Position numbers and translations under genes: made by a program. The notes under the pieces were generated by a model. The model did not search any database, was not told where the DNA came from, and worked only from the letters and a program-made list of their open reading frames with translations. Positions 1 to 5,938 of a DNA stretch of 6,922 nt are shown here, in pieces (position 1 is the stretch's first letter; the number at the start of each line of letters is the position of its first letter). Source of the stretch: Frankiaceae bacterium (GTDB lineage: Bacteria > Actinomycetota > Actinomycetes > JAFAQI01); contig JAVEEH010000126.1 of the NCBI GenBank assembly GCA_030840545.1, positions 1 through 6,922 of the forward strand, read 5' to 3'.

Positions 1-390
1 CGGCCGGCACCATCGAGTGTCCGGCAGGCCCGGCGCTATGTCAGCGAGCGACTGCGCGCGATCGGGTTCGACGCCGCGCTGTTCGCGGCTGAGCTCCTGG
101 TCACCGAGCTGGTGACCAATGCGATCCTGCACGCCCGCAGCACCGTCACTGTCACCGTCGAGCGCCACGGCGAGCACGTCCGGGTCGCCGTCGGGGACGA
201 GAGCGAGCGGGCCCCGCGCGCCCGCGCGCACAGTGTGGAGGCGGGCACCGGCCGCGGTCTGATGATCGTGGACAAGATGGCGACCCGGTGGGGAGTGGAA
301 CTTCGCGACGGGGGCAAGGTGGTCTGGTTCGAGCTGTCTCGTGAGCCCGTCATCGACCTCGACGGGCTGGACGACGTCTGGGAGGCGTGA
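1..390 (+). CDS. ATP-binding protein, GHKL/HATPase_c_2 (RsbW-like anti-sigma kinase type), 5' end missing
   Basis: The frame is open from base 1 to the TGA at 388-390, so the gene starts upstream and 129 codons are visible. The Bergerat-fold ATPase boxes are in order. The N box ELVTNAILHA starts at about visible codon 36. A D-box-like VGDESERAP follows, and then a glycine-rich G box, GTGRGLMIVDKMATRWG. This layout, with a short C-terminal tail, is typical of the stand-alone ATPase domains that actinobacteria encode in large numbers. Characterised relatives are anti-sigma factors or serine kinases acting in partner-switching with anti-anti-sigma (STAS) proteins in the cytoplasm; that role is inferred here. 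No sigma factor or STAS gene lies in the visible sequence, so a partner cannot be named. The internal ATG-like start at 112 is not the true start, because homology-like sequence (N box) begins before it. The end overlaps or abuts the acyl-CoA synthetase start, suggesting co-transcription. Confidence 0.88.
   Translation, partial: RPAPSSVRQARRYVSERLRAIGFDAALFAAELLVTELVTNAILHARSTVTVTVERHGEHVRVAVGDESERAPRARAHSVEAGTGRGLMIVDKMATRWGVELRDGGKVVWFELSREPVIDLDGLDDVWEA
381..386 (+). promoter_or_regulatory. Ribosome binding site deciding the acyl-CoA synthetase start
   Basis: GGAGGC lies inside the last codons of the ATP-binding protein gene. It directly abuts the GTG at 387 but is six bases before the GTG at 393. 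A functional Shine-Dalgarno spacing therefore favours 393 as the start. Confidence 0.6.
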
Positions 391-392
391 CC

Positions 393-2054
393 GTGTCCGC
401 TCGTCGTCTCGTCGACCCGCTGGCCCGCCCGGTGCTCGACGGTGCCGCCGTCCTCAAGGTGCTCGCCCGCACCGGTTTGATCTCGCCGATCCGCCCGGAC
501 CGCCTGGTGGGCATGGCCCGGTCGTTCCTGCGCTGGGGGAGCTCTCCGGCAGCTGCCTACGCGGCCGGCGCGGCGCGGGACCCCGGTCGCCTCGCCGTCA
601 TCGACGAGCGGGAGCAGGTGACCTACGCCGACATCGACCGGCGCAGCACCGCCGTCGCGCACGCGCTCGCCGAGCGGGGCGTAAAGACCGGCGACTCGGT
701 CGCGCTGCTGGCCCGCAACTCCGCGCAGTTCCTGGTGGCGATGGTGGCCATCAGCAAGCTCGGCGCCGACCTGCTCTATCTCAACACCGGCTTTGCCGGT
801 CCGCAGCTCGGCGACGTGCTCGTCACGGAGGGGGCAGTGGCGATCGTGGCCGACGAGGAGTTCGCGGCACTGCTCGCTGAGGTCGCGCCCGACCTTCCGC
901 GGTTGCTCGCCTGGGTCGACGACGCGAGCGCACCACCGGACAGCGTCGAGGCCCTCGGCGCCCGGGATCTGCCGGCGCTGGGCTCGCCCGGGCGGGAGAG
1001 CCGCCACGTCATCCTGACCAGCGGGACAACGGGCCGCCCCAAGGGAGCGGCGCGTTCGGCACCCGGCATGCTCGCCGGAGTGCTCGAGCTGGTTGCCGTG
1101 CTGGAGGCGATTCCCTACCGGGCGCGGGCGGTCACCGTGCTTGCCGCGCCGGCCTTTCATGCATGGGGGCTGGCGAACGTGCTGCTCGGCATGATGCTCC
1201 AGTCGACGCTGGTGATGTCGCGGCGCTTCGACCCGGCCAAGACCCTCGACCTGATCGAGACCCACCACGCAGACACGCTGGTCGCCGTACCCGTCATGCT
1301 GCAGCGCATCCTCGACCTTCCCGACGACGCAAGGCGATCACGGGACACGTCGTCCTTGCGCGTCGCAGCACTGTCGGGCTCGGCGCTGGCGCCGACGCTG
1401 GCCGCGCGGTTCATGGACGACTTCGGCGATGTCATCTACAGCCTCTACGGATCGACCGAGGTCTCCTACGTCAGCGTTGCCGGTCCGCGGGACTTGCGTG
1501 AGGCGCCCGGCACCGCCGGTCGGCTCGTCCGTGGCGTGACGGTGCGCATCGTGGACGACGAGGACAACGACGTGGCCGCGGGTGACACCGGCCGCATCTT
1601 CGTCGGCAGTCCGATCGAGTTCGAGGGCTACACCAGCGGCGAGGACAAGACGCGGTTGGGAGCGCTCACCTCTTCCGGAGACGTCGGTCGGGTCGACGAG
1701 TCCGGTCGGCTGTTCGTCGAGGGTCGCGACGACGACATGATCGTCTCCGGCGGCGAGAACGTCTTCCCGGCGGAGGTCGAGGACTGCCTGCATCAGCATC
1801 CCGAGGTTGCAGATGCCGCAGTCGTCGGCGTACCGGACGAGAAGTTCGGTCAGGCGCTGGTCGCACACGTCGTGCTGCGCGACGGCGCCAGCGTGTCGTC
1901 GGAGGAGTTGCGCGGACACGTCAAGAAGGCGCTCGCCAACTACAAGGTTCCGCGCGAGATCGTGCTGCACGACGAGCTGCCCCGCAACGAGACTGGCAAG
2001 GTCCTCAAGCGCGAGCTCACCGACTCCGACTCCGACTCCGACTCCGACTCCTGA
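393..2054 (+). CDS. AMP-binding acyl-CoA synthetase (FadD-like)
   Basis: This cytoplasmic enzyme of the ANL superfamily would activate a carboxylic acid, probably a fatty acid, with ATP to an acyl-adenylate and then to the acyl-CoA. Counting from GTG 393 it has 553 residues, normal for the family. Visible motifs are the phosphate-binding loop LTSGTTGRPKG (about residues 208-218), YGSTE (about 352-356), the GDVGR...EGRDDDMIVSGGEN hinge region from about 429, and NETGK with the catalytic lysine at about 536. The opening, with its WGSSPAAAYAAGAARDP stretch, resembles mycobacterial FadD2/FadD12-type proteins, but the chain length of the substrate cannot be read. GTG 387 is an in-frame alternative that would overlap the preceding TGA as GTGA; the Shine-Dalgarno position favours 393. 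The protein ends in an unusual (Asp-Ser)5 tail right after the catalytic lysine segment. It is likely co-transcribed with the upstream ATPase gene. Confidence 0.93.
   Translation: MSARRLVDPLARPVLDGAAVLKVLARTGLISPIRPDRLVGMARSFLRWGSSPAAAYAAGAARDPGRLAVIDEREQVTYADIDRRSTAVAHALAERGVKTGDSVALLARNSAQFLVAMVAISKLGADLLYLNTGFAGPQLGDVLVTEGAVAIVADEEFAALLAEVAPDLPRLLAWVDDASAPPDSVEALGARDLPALGSPGRESRHVILTSGTTGRPKGAARSAPGMLAGVLELVAVLEAIPYRARAVTVLAAPAFHAWGLANVLLGMMLQSTLVMSRRFDPAKTLDLIETHHADTLVAVPVMLQRILDLPDDARRSRDTSSLRVAALSGSALAPTLAARFMDDFGDVIYSLYGSTEVSYVSVAGPRDLREAPGTAGRLVRGVTVRIVDDEDNDVAAGDTGRIFVGSPIEFEGYTSGEDKTRLGALTSSGDVGRVDESGRLFVEGRDDDMIVSGGENVFPAEVEDCLHQHPEVADAAVVGVPDEKFGQALVAHVVLRDGASVSSEELRGHVKKALANYKVPREIVLHDELPRNETGKVLKRELTDSDSDSDSDS
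2022..2051 (+). repeat. Hexanucleotide tandem repeat (GACTCC)x5 at the 3' end of the acyl-CoA synthetase
   Basis: There are five perfect tandem copies of GACTCC in frame. They encode Asp-Ser five times, and the TGA stop follows immediately at 2052. A six-base unit preserves the frame when copies are gained or lost, so the tail length could vary between strains by replication slippage. The repeat lies beyond the conserved C-terminal lysine motif and is probably dispensable for catalysis. Confidence 0.9.
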
Positions 2055-2071
2055 CCCCAACCCCCGCTCCC

Positions 2072-2157
2072 ACCCCGCAACGATCATGACGTTCGCCGCA
2101 GAAAAGGGGCTCTAGCGAGGGGGCAAGCTGCGGCTAACGTCATGATCGTCGCGGGGT
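2072..2157. repeat. Long inverted repeat / hairpin between convergent genes (possible bidirectional terminator or dispersed palindromic repeat)
   Basis: The left arm 2072-2093 and right arm 2136-2157 match as reverse complements over 22 bases with one mismatch (core CGATCATGACGTT). After a single C/T mismatch (2094/2135), a further seven perfect pairs follow: GCCGCAG at 2095-2101 with CTGCGGC at 2128-2134. This gives a stem of about 30 positions closing a loop of 26 bases (2102-2127). It lies 17 bases past the acyl-CoA synthetase stop and 12 bases past the pncA stop on the other strand. A shared bidirectional terminator is therefore the simplest reading. No T-tract follows the stem on either strand, so it is not a textbook intrinsic terminator. 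The length and near-identity of the arms also fit a dispersed palindromic or MITE-like element. The two explanations are not exclusive. Confidence 0.75.
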
Positions 2158-2169
2158 GGTGGGGGCGGG

Positions 2170-2730
2170 CTAGGGGCTGCGGACGAGGCGTACGCCGGCC
2201 GCTGTCATCTCGTCGATCGCGGCATCGACCGTCGCGGGCGCGACGCCGGCGGTGAGGTCGAGCAACACCGTCGTCGCGAAGCCTTCCTGCACTGCGTCCA
2301 CCGCCGTGGCGCGGACGCAGTGGTCGGTCGCGATGCCGGCGATGTCGATGCTGTCCACGGCGTGCTCGCGCAACCAGTCGGCGAGTGCCGTTCCGCTGGT
2401 GTCGTGCCCCTCGAATCCGCTGTAGGCCGCGCCCCACGCGCCCTTGTCGAACACCGCCTCGACCTGCTGCAGGTCGAACGCGGGGTGGAACTGCATGCCC
2501 GGGGAGCCGGCCAGGCAGTGGGGCGGCCAGGTGTCGACGAAGTCGGGCTCGACGGCGAAGTGTGGACCGGGGTCGCGATGCGCGTCCCGGGTCGCGACGA
2601 CATGGTCGTAGTCGGCGTTGGCGATGTAGGCACTCACCGCGGCCGCGACCGCCGCGCCACCGGCGACGGCGAGTGCGCCGCCTTCGCAGAAGTCGTTCTG
2701 GATGTCGACGACGACGAGGGCGCGGCTCAT
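2170..2730 (-). CDS. pncA: Nicotinamidase / pyrazinamidase
   Basis: This cytoplasmic isochorismatase-fold amidohydrolase converts nicotinamide to nicotinate and ammonia, the first step of NAD salvage through the Preiss-Handler route. The 186-residue protein has the same length as M. tuberculosis PncA as I remember it. It shows DIQNDFCEGG near the start, with catalytic Asp9, then Lys96 in VFDKGAWG and Cys138 in GIATDHCVRAT. The metal ligands fall at Asp49, His51, His57 and His71, the numbering known for the mycobacterial enzyme. The ATG at 2730-2728 overlaps the pncB stop as ATGA, so translation is probably coupled. A GGAG about 11 bases upstream may assist. It is the last gene of a minus-strand operon, ending (TAG) 12 bases before the long hairpin. 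All key residues are present, so an active enzyme is expected, probably with pyrazinamidase side activity. Confidence 0.97.
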   Translation of the reverse strand: MSRALVVVDIQNDFCEGGALAVAGGAAVAAAVSAYIANADYDHVVATRDAHRDPGPHFAVEPDFVDTWPPHCLAGSPGMQFHPAFDLQQVEAVFDKGAWGAAYSGFEGHDTSGTALADWLREHAVDSIDIAGIATDHCVRATAVDAVQEGFATTVLLDLTAGVAPATVDAAIDEMTAAGVRLVRSP

Positions 2731-4019
2731 GTCGGCACCCGCTCCCACTGTGTCTCGATCGCCGGGTCGCCTGCGGACAGCTTCATCGCCTCCTGCGGAA
2801 GCTCGGCAACTGACCGCCGGCAGTGCTCGCGCGAAGCCGTGAGCGTCGGCCCGGGCAACACGGCACCATCGTCCACGACCCGCACCAGCAGCGGCCGTTC
2901 GCCCGCCCGCGGGGGCGCGGGGCCACCGACATAGATCTGCTCCGCGGCCGCCGTGCCGCCCGCGTAGCGACGCACGGGCGACTTGCGGCCACCGACGGAG
3001 TGCTTGCCGGCCGAGCGCTTCTGCACCGGTTGCCACCCGGAGCCGGACTCGATCGCGACCAGCTTGTAGACGAATCCGGCTGTCGGCACACCGCCGCCGG
3101 TCACCACCGACGTGCCGACGCCATAGGCATCGACGGGAGCACCGGCGAGCCGGGCGATGGAGCCTTCGTCCAAGTCGCTGGTCACGACGATGCGGGCCGC
3201 AGTCGCCCCGAGCCCGTCGAGCAGCTCACGCGCCCGGCGCGCCTCGGACAGGAGATCCCCGGAGTCGAGACGCACGGCGCCGAGCGCCGGCCCGGCCGCG
3301 GCGACGGCAGCGCGGATGCCTGCCTCGACGTCATAGGTGTCGACGAGCAGCGTCGTTCCGATGCCGAGCGCGTCGACCTGCGCCGCGAAGGCTCCGGCCT
3401 CGTCGTCATGCACGAGCACGAAGGCATGGGCCGCCGTCCCGGTCGTGGGGACTCCCCACTGCAAACCGGCGGCCAGGTTGGAGGTGGCCGAGAAGCCGGC
3501 GAGATAGGCGGCACGCGCACTCGCGACCGCGGCCTCCTCGTGCGTCCGCCGCGATCCCATCTCGATGCAGGGCCGGGCACCGGCTGCGCAGACCATCCGG
3601 GCGGCGGCCGTGGCGACCGCCGAGTCGTGATTCAGCACCGACAACACCAGCGTCTCGAGCAGCACGCACTCGGCGAACGCTCCCTCGACCACGAGCACCG
3701 GTGAGCCGGGGAAGTAGACCTCACCCTCGGCGTAGGCGTCGATCGAGCCGCTGAAGCGGTAGGTCGACAGCCACTCGCAGGTTGCGGTGTCGACCACGCC
3801 GGTCGAGGCAAGGAAGCCAAGCGACTCCTCGTCGAAACGGAAGTCGGGCAGCATGGCGAGCAGCCGACCGAGGCCCGCACAGACGCCATAGCGCCGCCCA
3901 TCGAGCAGCGACCGGGTGAACACCTCGAAGACGCAGTGCCGGGTGGCCGCACCGCTGCGCAACGCCGCTTGCACCATCGTGAGCTCGTAGTGGTCGGTGT
4001 GCAGAGCGAGGTGCGTCAT
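2727..4019 (-). CDS. pncB: Nicotinate phosphoribosyltransferase
   Basis: PncB joins nicotinate to PRPP, with ATP hydrolysis, to give nicotinate mononucleotide for NAD synthesis in the cytoplasm. It takes the product of the neighbouring PncA. The 430-residue protein starts with the family signature HTDHYELTM (residues 7-15) and contains FEVFTR shortly after. GSRRTHEE at 155-162 includes His160, which aligns by motif with the family's conserved GSRR-x-H segment. LDSGDL lies at 251-256, AYGVGTS at 298-304, and YKLVAIESG follows. Length and motif order are normal for an actinobacterial PncB. The frame remains open far upstream, but those codons are antisense-frame overlap with the transporter gene. 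The ATG at 4019-4017 is chosen because it overlaps the transporter stop as ATGA and precedes the conserved N-terminus. A weak GGAG lies about 11 bases before it. The stop likewise overlaps the pncA start. The gene diverges from the clpS side as in M. tuberculosis, but here a transporter gene is interposed. Confidence 0.96.
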   Translation of the reverse strand: MTHLALHTDHYELTMVQAALRSGAATRHCVFEVFTRSLLDGRRYGVCAGLGRLLAMLPDFRFDEESLGFLASTGVVDTATCEWLSTYRFSGSIDAYAEGEVYFPGSPVLVVEGAFAECVLLETLVLSVLNHDSAVATAAARMVCAAGARPCIEMGSRRTHEEAAVASARAAYLAGFSATSNLAAGLQWGVPTTGTAAHAFVLVHDDEAGAFAAQVDALGIGTTLLVDTYDVEAGIRAAVAAAGPALGAVRLDSGDLLSEARRARELLDGLGATAARIVVTSDLDEGSIARLAGAPVDAYGVGTSVVTGGGVPTAGFVYKLVAIESGSGWQPVQKRSAGKHSVGGRKSPVRRYAGGTAAAEQIYVGGPAPPRAGERPLLVRVVDDGAVLPGPTLTASREHCRRSVAELPQEAMKLSAGDPAIETQWERVPT

Positions 4020-4978
4020 CGCGGCGACGGCTCCGCTGCCGTGAGGCGAAGCGGCCGATCGGAGGTGCTGCTGACCATCAGCGCGACGCCGGCCACGATG
4101 GTGACCGTCGCGATCGCTGCACGCACGGTGAACTTCTCGTGGAGGACAAGCGCACCGAGTAGGACGGCGACGAGCGGGTTGACGTAGGCATAGGTCGTGA
4201 CCAGCGACAGCCGGGCGTTGTGCAACAGCCAGGCATAGGCCGTGTAGGCCACCATCGACCCGGCCACGACGAGGTAGGCGACGGCCACCCAGGCACGGGC
4301 CGGCACTGCCGCAAGGTGCAGCTGATGGGTCTCGCCGACCGCCAGCCCGATCGCGAGGCAACCGAGGCCGCCGCACAACATCTCCATCCCTGTCGTGACA
4401 AGGGGTCGTCGTACCAGCGGGGCAGTGCGGGACCAGACCGACCCGCCGGCCCAGGACAGCGCCGCTCCGAGCACCGTCAGGACACCCACGAGATCGACCT
4501 TGCCGCCGCCGTTGCCGACCACGAGTGCGGCGACCCCGGCGAAGCCGAGCAGCAAGCCGATCCCATGGCGCAGCCGCACCCGCTCCTGACCGGTCGCGGC
4601 ACCGCCCAGCGCGGCCCAGATCGGCACGGTCGCCACGACAACCGCCGCCACCCCGGAGTCGATGCGCTGCTCGGCGATCGAGACCAGACCGTTGCCGCCC
4701 AGCAGCAACGCGAGACCGACCACCGCCGCCGACAGCCACTGGCGCCGGCCGAGCGGATCGGGTTGCCCGTCACGGGCGGGCCGCCGGACGCTGAGCGCCA
4801 GCATGAGAAGGCCGGCGAGGGAGAACCGGACCCCCGCGAGCAGGAGCGGCGGCAGGCCCGCGCCGTGGGCCGGCTGTACCGCCACCTTGATGGCGAGGTA
4901 GGTCGAGCCCCAGATGAGGTAGACGATCCAGAGGGCGATCCAGACGCGGCCGCCTCGCGGTCCGGCTCGCTCCTCCAC
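4016..4978 (-). CDS. EamA-family (DMT superfamily) membrane transporter
   Basis: This 320-residue hydrophobic protein has about ten predicted membrane segments, arranged as two EamA repeats in the usual DMT layout. The first segment contains YLIWGSTYLAIKVAV, the classic opening of YedA/RhaT-like EamA proteins. The second half ends with segments such as YAYVNPLVAVLLGALVL and a final helix of about 20 residues. Members export or exchange metabolites, amino acids or drugs across the cytoplasmic membrane; the substrate cannot be read from sequence. It is the first gene of the operon and overlaps pncB by ATGA, which suggests, without proving, a link to pyridine or NAD-precursor traffic. The start is a GTG at 4978-4976 preceded by AGGGTGG four bases upstream. 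No better in-frame start lies between it and the first membrane helix. Its promoter must lie in the short region shared with clpS. Confidence 0.9.
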   Translation of the reverse strand: MEERAGPRGGRVWIALWIVYLIWGSTYLAIKVAVQPAHGAGLPPLLLAGVRFSLAGLLMLALSVRRPARDGQPDPLGRRQWLSAAVVGLALLLGGNGLVSIAEQRIDSGVAAVVVATVPIWAALGGAATGQERVRLRHGIGLLLGFAGVAALVVGNGGGKVDLVGVLTVLGAALSWAGGSVWSRTAPLVRRPLVTTGMEMLCGGLGCLAIGLAVGETHQLHLAAVPARAWVAVAYLVVAGSMVAYTAYAWLLHNARLSLVTTYAYVNPLVAVLLGALVLHEKFTVRAAIATVTIVAGVALMVSSTSDRPLRLTAAEPSPR

Positions 4979-5054
4979 CAGGCCACCCTAAGCCGGGGCT
5001 TTGCGGCGGCCTGGCGAATTTCGGCCGCCGCAGATGATGCGGGACCATGGCTGC
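4979..5054. promoter_or_regulatory. Divergent intergenic region with a 10-bp inverted repeat (5002-5011 / 5023-5032)
   Basis: Only 76 bases separate the divergent transporter and clpS starts, so both operon promoters must lie here or overlap the coding ends. TGCGGCGGCC at 5002-5011 is exactly reverse-complemented by GGCCGCCGCA at 5023-5032, with an 11-base AT-richer spacer (TGGCGAATTTC). A smaller dyad, AAGCC-GG-GGCTT, sits at 4990-5001. Either could be an operator or an mRNA hairpin in the clpS leader. I cannot identify convincing -35/-10 boxes, and I recognise no known regulator site. Confidence 0.5.
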
Positions 5055-5354
5055 ATGGCATCGGCTCCGACGCCCACGATCGAGCGGACAGAGCGTCCGC
5101 TCGACGATGAGCAGGTCGAACCCGAACGCTCCTGGGTCACGATCGTCTGGAATGACCCAGTCAACCTGATGAGCTATGTGACCCACGTGTTCCAGAAGCT
5201 GTTCGGCTACAGCCGCGAGAAGGCGACCAAGCTGATGCTCGACGTGCACAACAAGGGCAAGGCCGTCGTGTCGGCGGGCAGTCGTGAGCAGATGGAGCAC
5301 GACGTCGCCCGGCTGCATGCGGCTGGGCTCTGGGCGACATTGCAGCAGGACTGA
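5055..5354 (+). CDS. clpS: ClpS, ATP-dependent Clp protease adaptor
   Basis: ClpS binds proteins with N-degron residues and hands them to the Clp chaperone-protease (ClpC/ClpP in actinobacteria) in the cytoplasm. The 99-residue protein has a variable acidic N-terminal arm (residues 1-25). The conserved core follows: WVTIVWNDPVNLMSYVTHVF from residue 27, with the Asn33-Asp34 pocket residues, LMLDVHNKGKAVV (residues 60-72) with His65, and the C-terminal GLWATLQQD. The start at ATG 5055 fits the usual length and has GGGA ten bases upstream. Earlier in-frame starts (TTG 5001, ATG 5034, ATG 5037) would add residues unlike the family and lack a ribosome site. It leads a plus-strand gene row, with only four bases between its stop and the next start. 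Confidence 0.96.
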   Translation: MASAPTPTIERTERPLDDEQVEPERSWVTIVWNDPVNLMSYVTHVFQKLFGYSREKATKLMLDVHNKGKAVVSAGSREQMEHDVARLHAAGLWATLQQD

Positions 5355-5358
5355 GCCG

Positions 5359-5919
5359 ATGAGTGAGGTACGCCGACGCCGCGGCAACGTGATCGTGTCC
5401 CTGACCGCCGAGGAAGGCGCCGTCCTGACCTCGCTGGCCGGCCAGGTCGCGCTGCTGCTCACCGACGCGGATGCTCCCTCCGACGCCGACGCCGACGCTG
5501 ACCCACTTGAAGCCATCGTCGGGTTGTCCGGCGGGCCGGCCGCGGCTCCGGACGACCCGGCCCTGCGCCGGTTGTTGCCGGACGCCTACGCCGACGACGC
5601 GTCGGCCGGGGAGTTCCGCCGCCTGATGGACAACGAGCTGCGCGGGCTCAAGTCCGACGCCCTGAATCGGTTGATCGCTGATGTCCGCGGAGCCGCTGGC
5701 GACGGCAAGCCGGTCAGCCTCAAAGACGCTGACGTCGAGGTCTGGCTGCAGGCGATCAACGACGTACGGCTCACTCTCGGCACCAGGCTGGATGTGACCG
5801 AGGACATGGCCGAAGCCTGGTCCGACCTCGACCCGGCCGACCCCCGGGCGACGTTGCTGCTCGCCTATGACTGGCTCGGCTGGCTGCAGGAGTCGCTCGT
5901 CGGCGCGCTCGACGACTGA
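5359..5919 (+). CDS. DUF2017 family protein (AosR-like, cysteine-free)
   Basis: The protein has 186 residues. Conservation of position directly after clpS and before mec-cysO-cysM identifies it as the actinobacterial DUF2017 family. The M. tuberculosis member Rv1332 has been described (from memory) as AosR, a redox-responsive transcription factor that works with SigH to induce the mec-cysO-cysM genes. Visible features are a basic start (RRRRGN), a helix-rich N-terminal stretch, a low-complexity linker, and the LRRLLPDAYADD...FRRLMDNELRGLKSDAL region (about 75-112). The C-terminal half has the recognisable VEVWLQAINDVRLTLGTRLDV and YDWLGWLQESLV motifs. The protein contains no cysteine, so it cannot sense redox state by its own disulfide. 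ATG 5359 is preceded by AGGA at good spacing. A regulatory role for the sulfur genes downstream is inference. Confidence 0.85.
   Translation: MSEVRRRRGNVIVSLTAEEGAVLTSLAGQVALLLTDADAPSDADADADPLEAIVGLSGGPAAAPDDPALRRLLPDAYADDASAGEFRRLMDNELRGLKSDALNRLIADVRGAAGDGKPVSLKDADVEVWLQAINDVRLTLGTRLDVTEDMAEAWSDLDPADPRATLLLAYDWLGWLQESLVGALDD
5482..5502 (+). repeat. Short GACGCC repeat giving Asp-Ala repeats in the DUF2017 protein
   Basis: Three copies of a GACGCY hexamer plus a final GAC encode DADADAD at residues 42-48. An interrupted DADA precedes them a few residues earlier. It looks like an acidic linker between the N-terminal and central parts of the protein and may vary in length between strains. Confidence 0.65.
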
Positions 5920-5938
5920 CAGCCGTAACCTCGTTGCC

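Noticed and set aside
36..1268. 410-residue open frame on the minus strand
   Set aside because: It lies antisense to the ATPase and acyl-CoA synthetase genes. The translation is rich in Arg, Gly, His and Ser with no recognisable motif, as expected for a shadow frame in high-GC DNA.
1338..2087. 249-residue open frame on the minus strand starting in the hairpin region
   Set aside because: It is antisense to the well-supported synthetase. Its Gly-Val repeats are just the complement of the GACTCC repeat.
2072..2157. Classical Rho-independent terminator
   Set aside because: The stem is strong, but there is no run of T after it on either strand, so it is listed as a repeat with possible terminator function only.
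2022..2157. CRISPR array or mobile element end
   Set aside because: The repeats are a simple hexamer and a single inverted pair. There are no spaced direct repeats, transposase or target-site duplications that I can see.
2823..3704. 293-residue plus-strand open frame inside pncB
   Set aside because: It is antisense to the conserved pncB coding sequence and has low-complexity composition without motifs.
4020..4739. N-terminal extension of pncB by 240 residues
   Set aside because: The extension is an out-of-frame reading of the transporter gene, and the pncB family starts at the HTDHYELTM region.
5001..5054. Longer clpS from TTG 5001 or ATG 5034/5037
   Set aside because: The added residues do not resemble ClpS, no ribosome site precedes them, and the 5055 start gives the usual family length.
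4220..5110. 296-residue plus-strand open frame across the transporter and clpS start
   Set aside because: It is antisense to the membrane protein and overlaps clpS out of frame. Its composition is that of a reversed hydrophobic gene.
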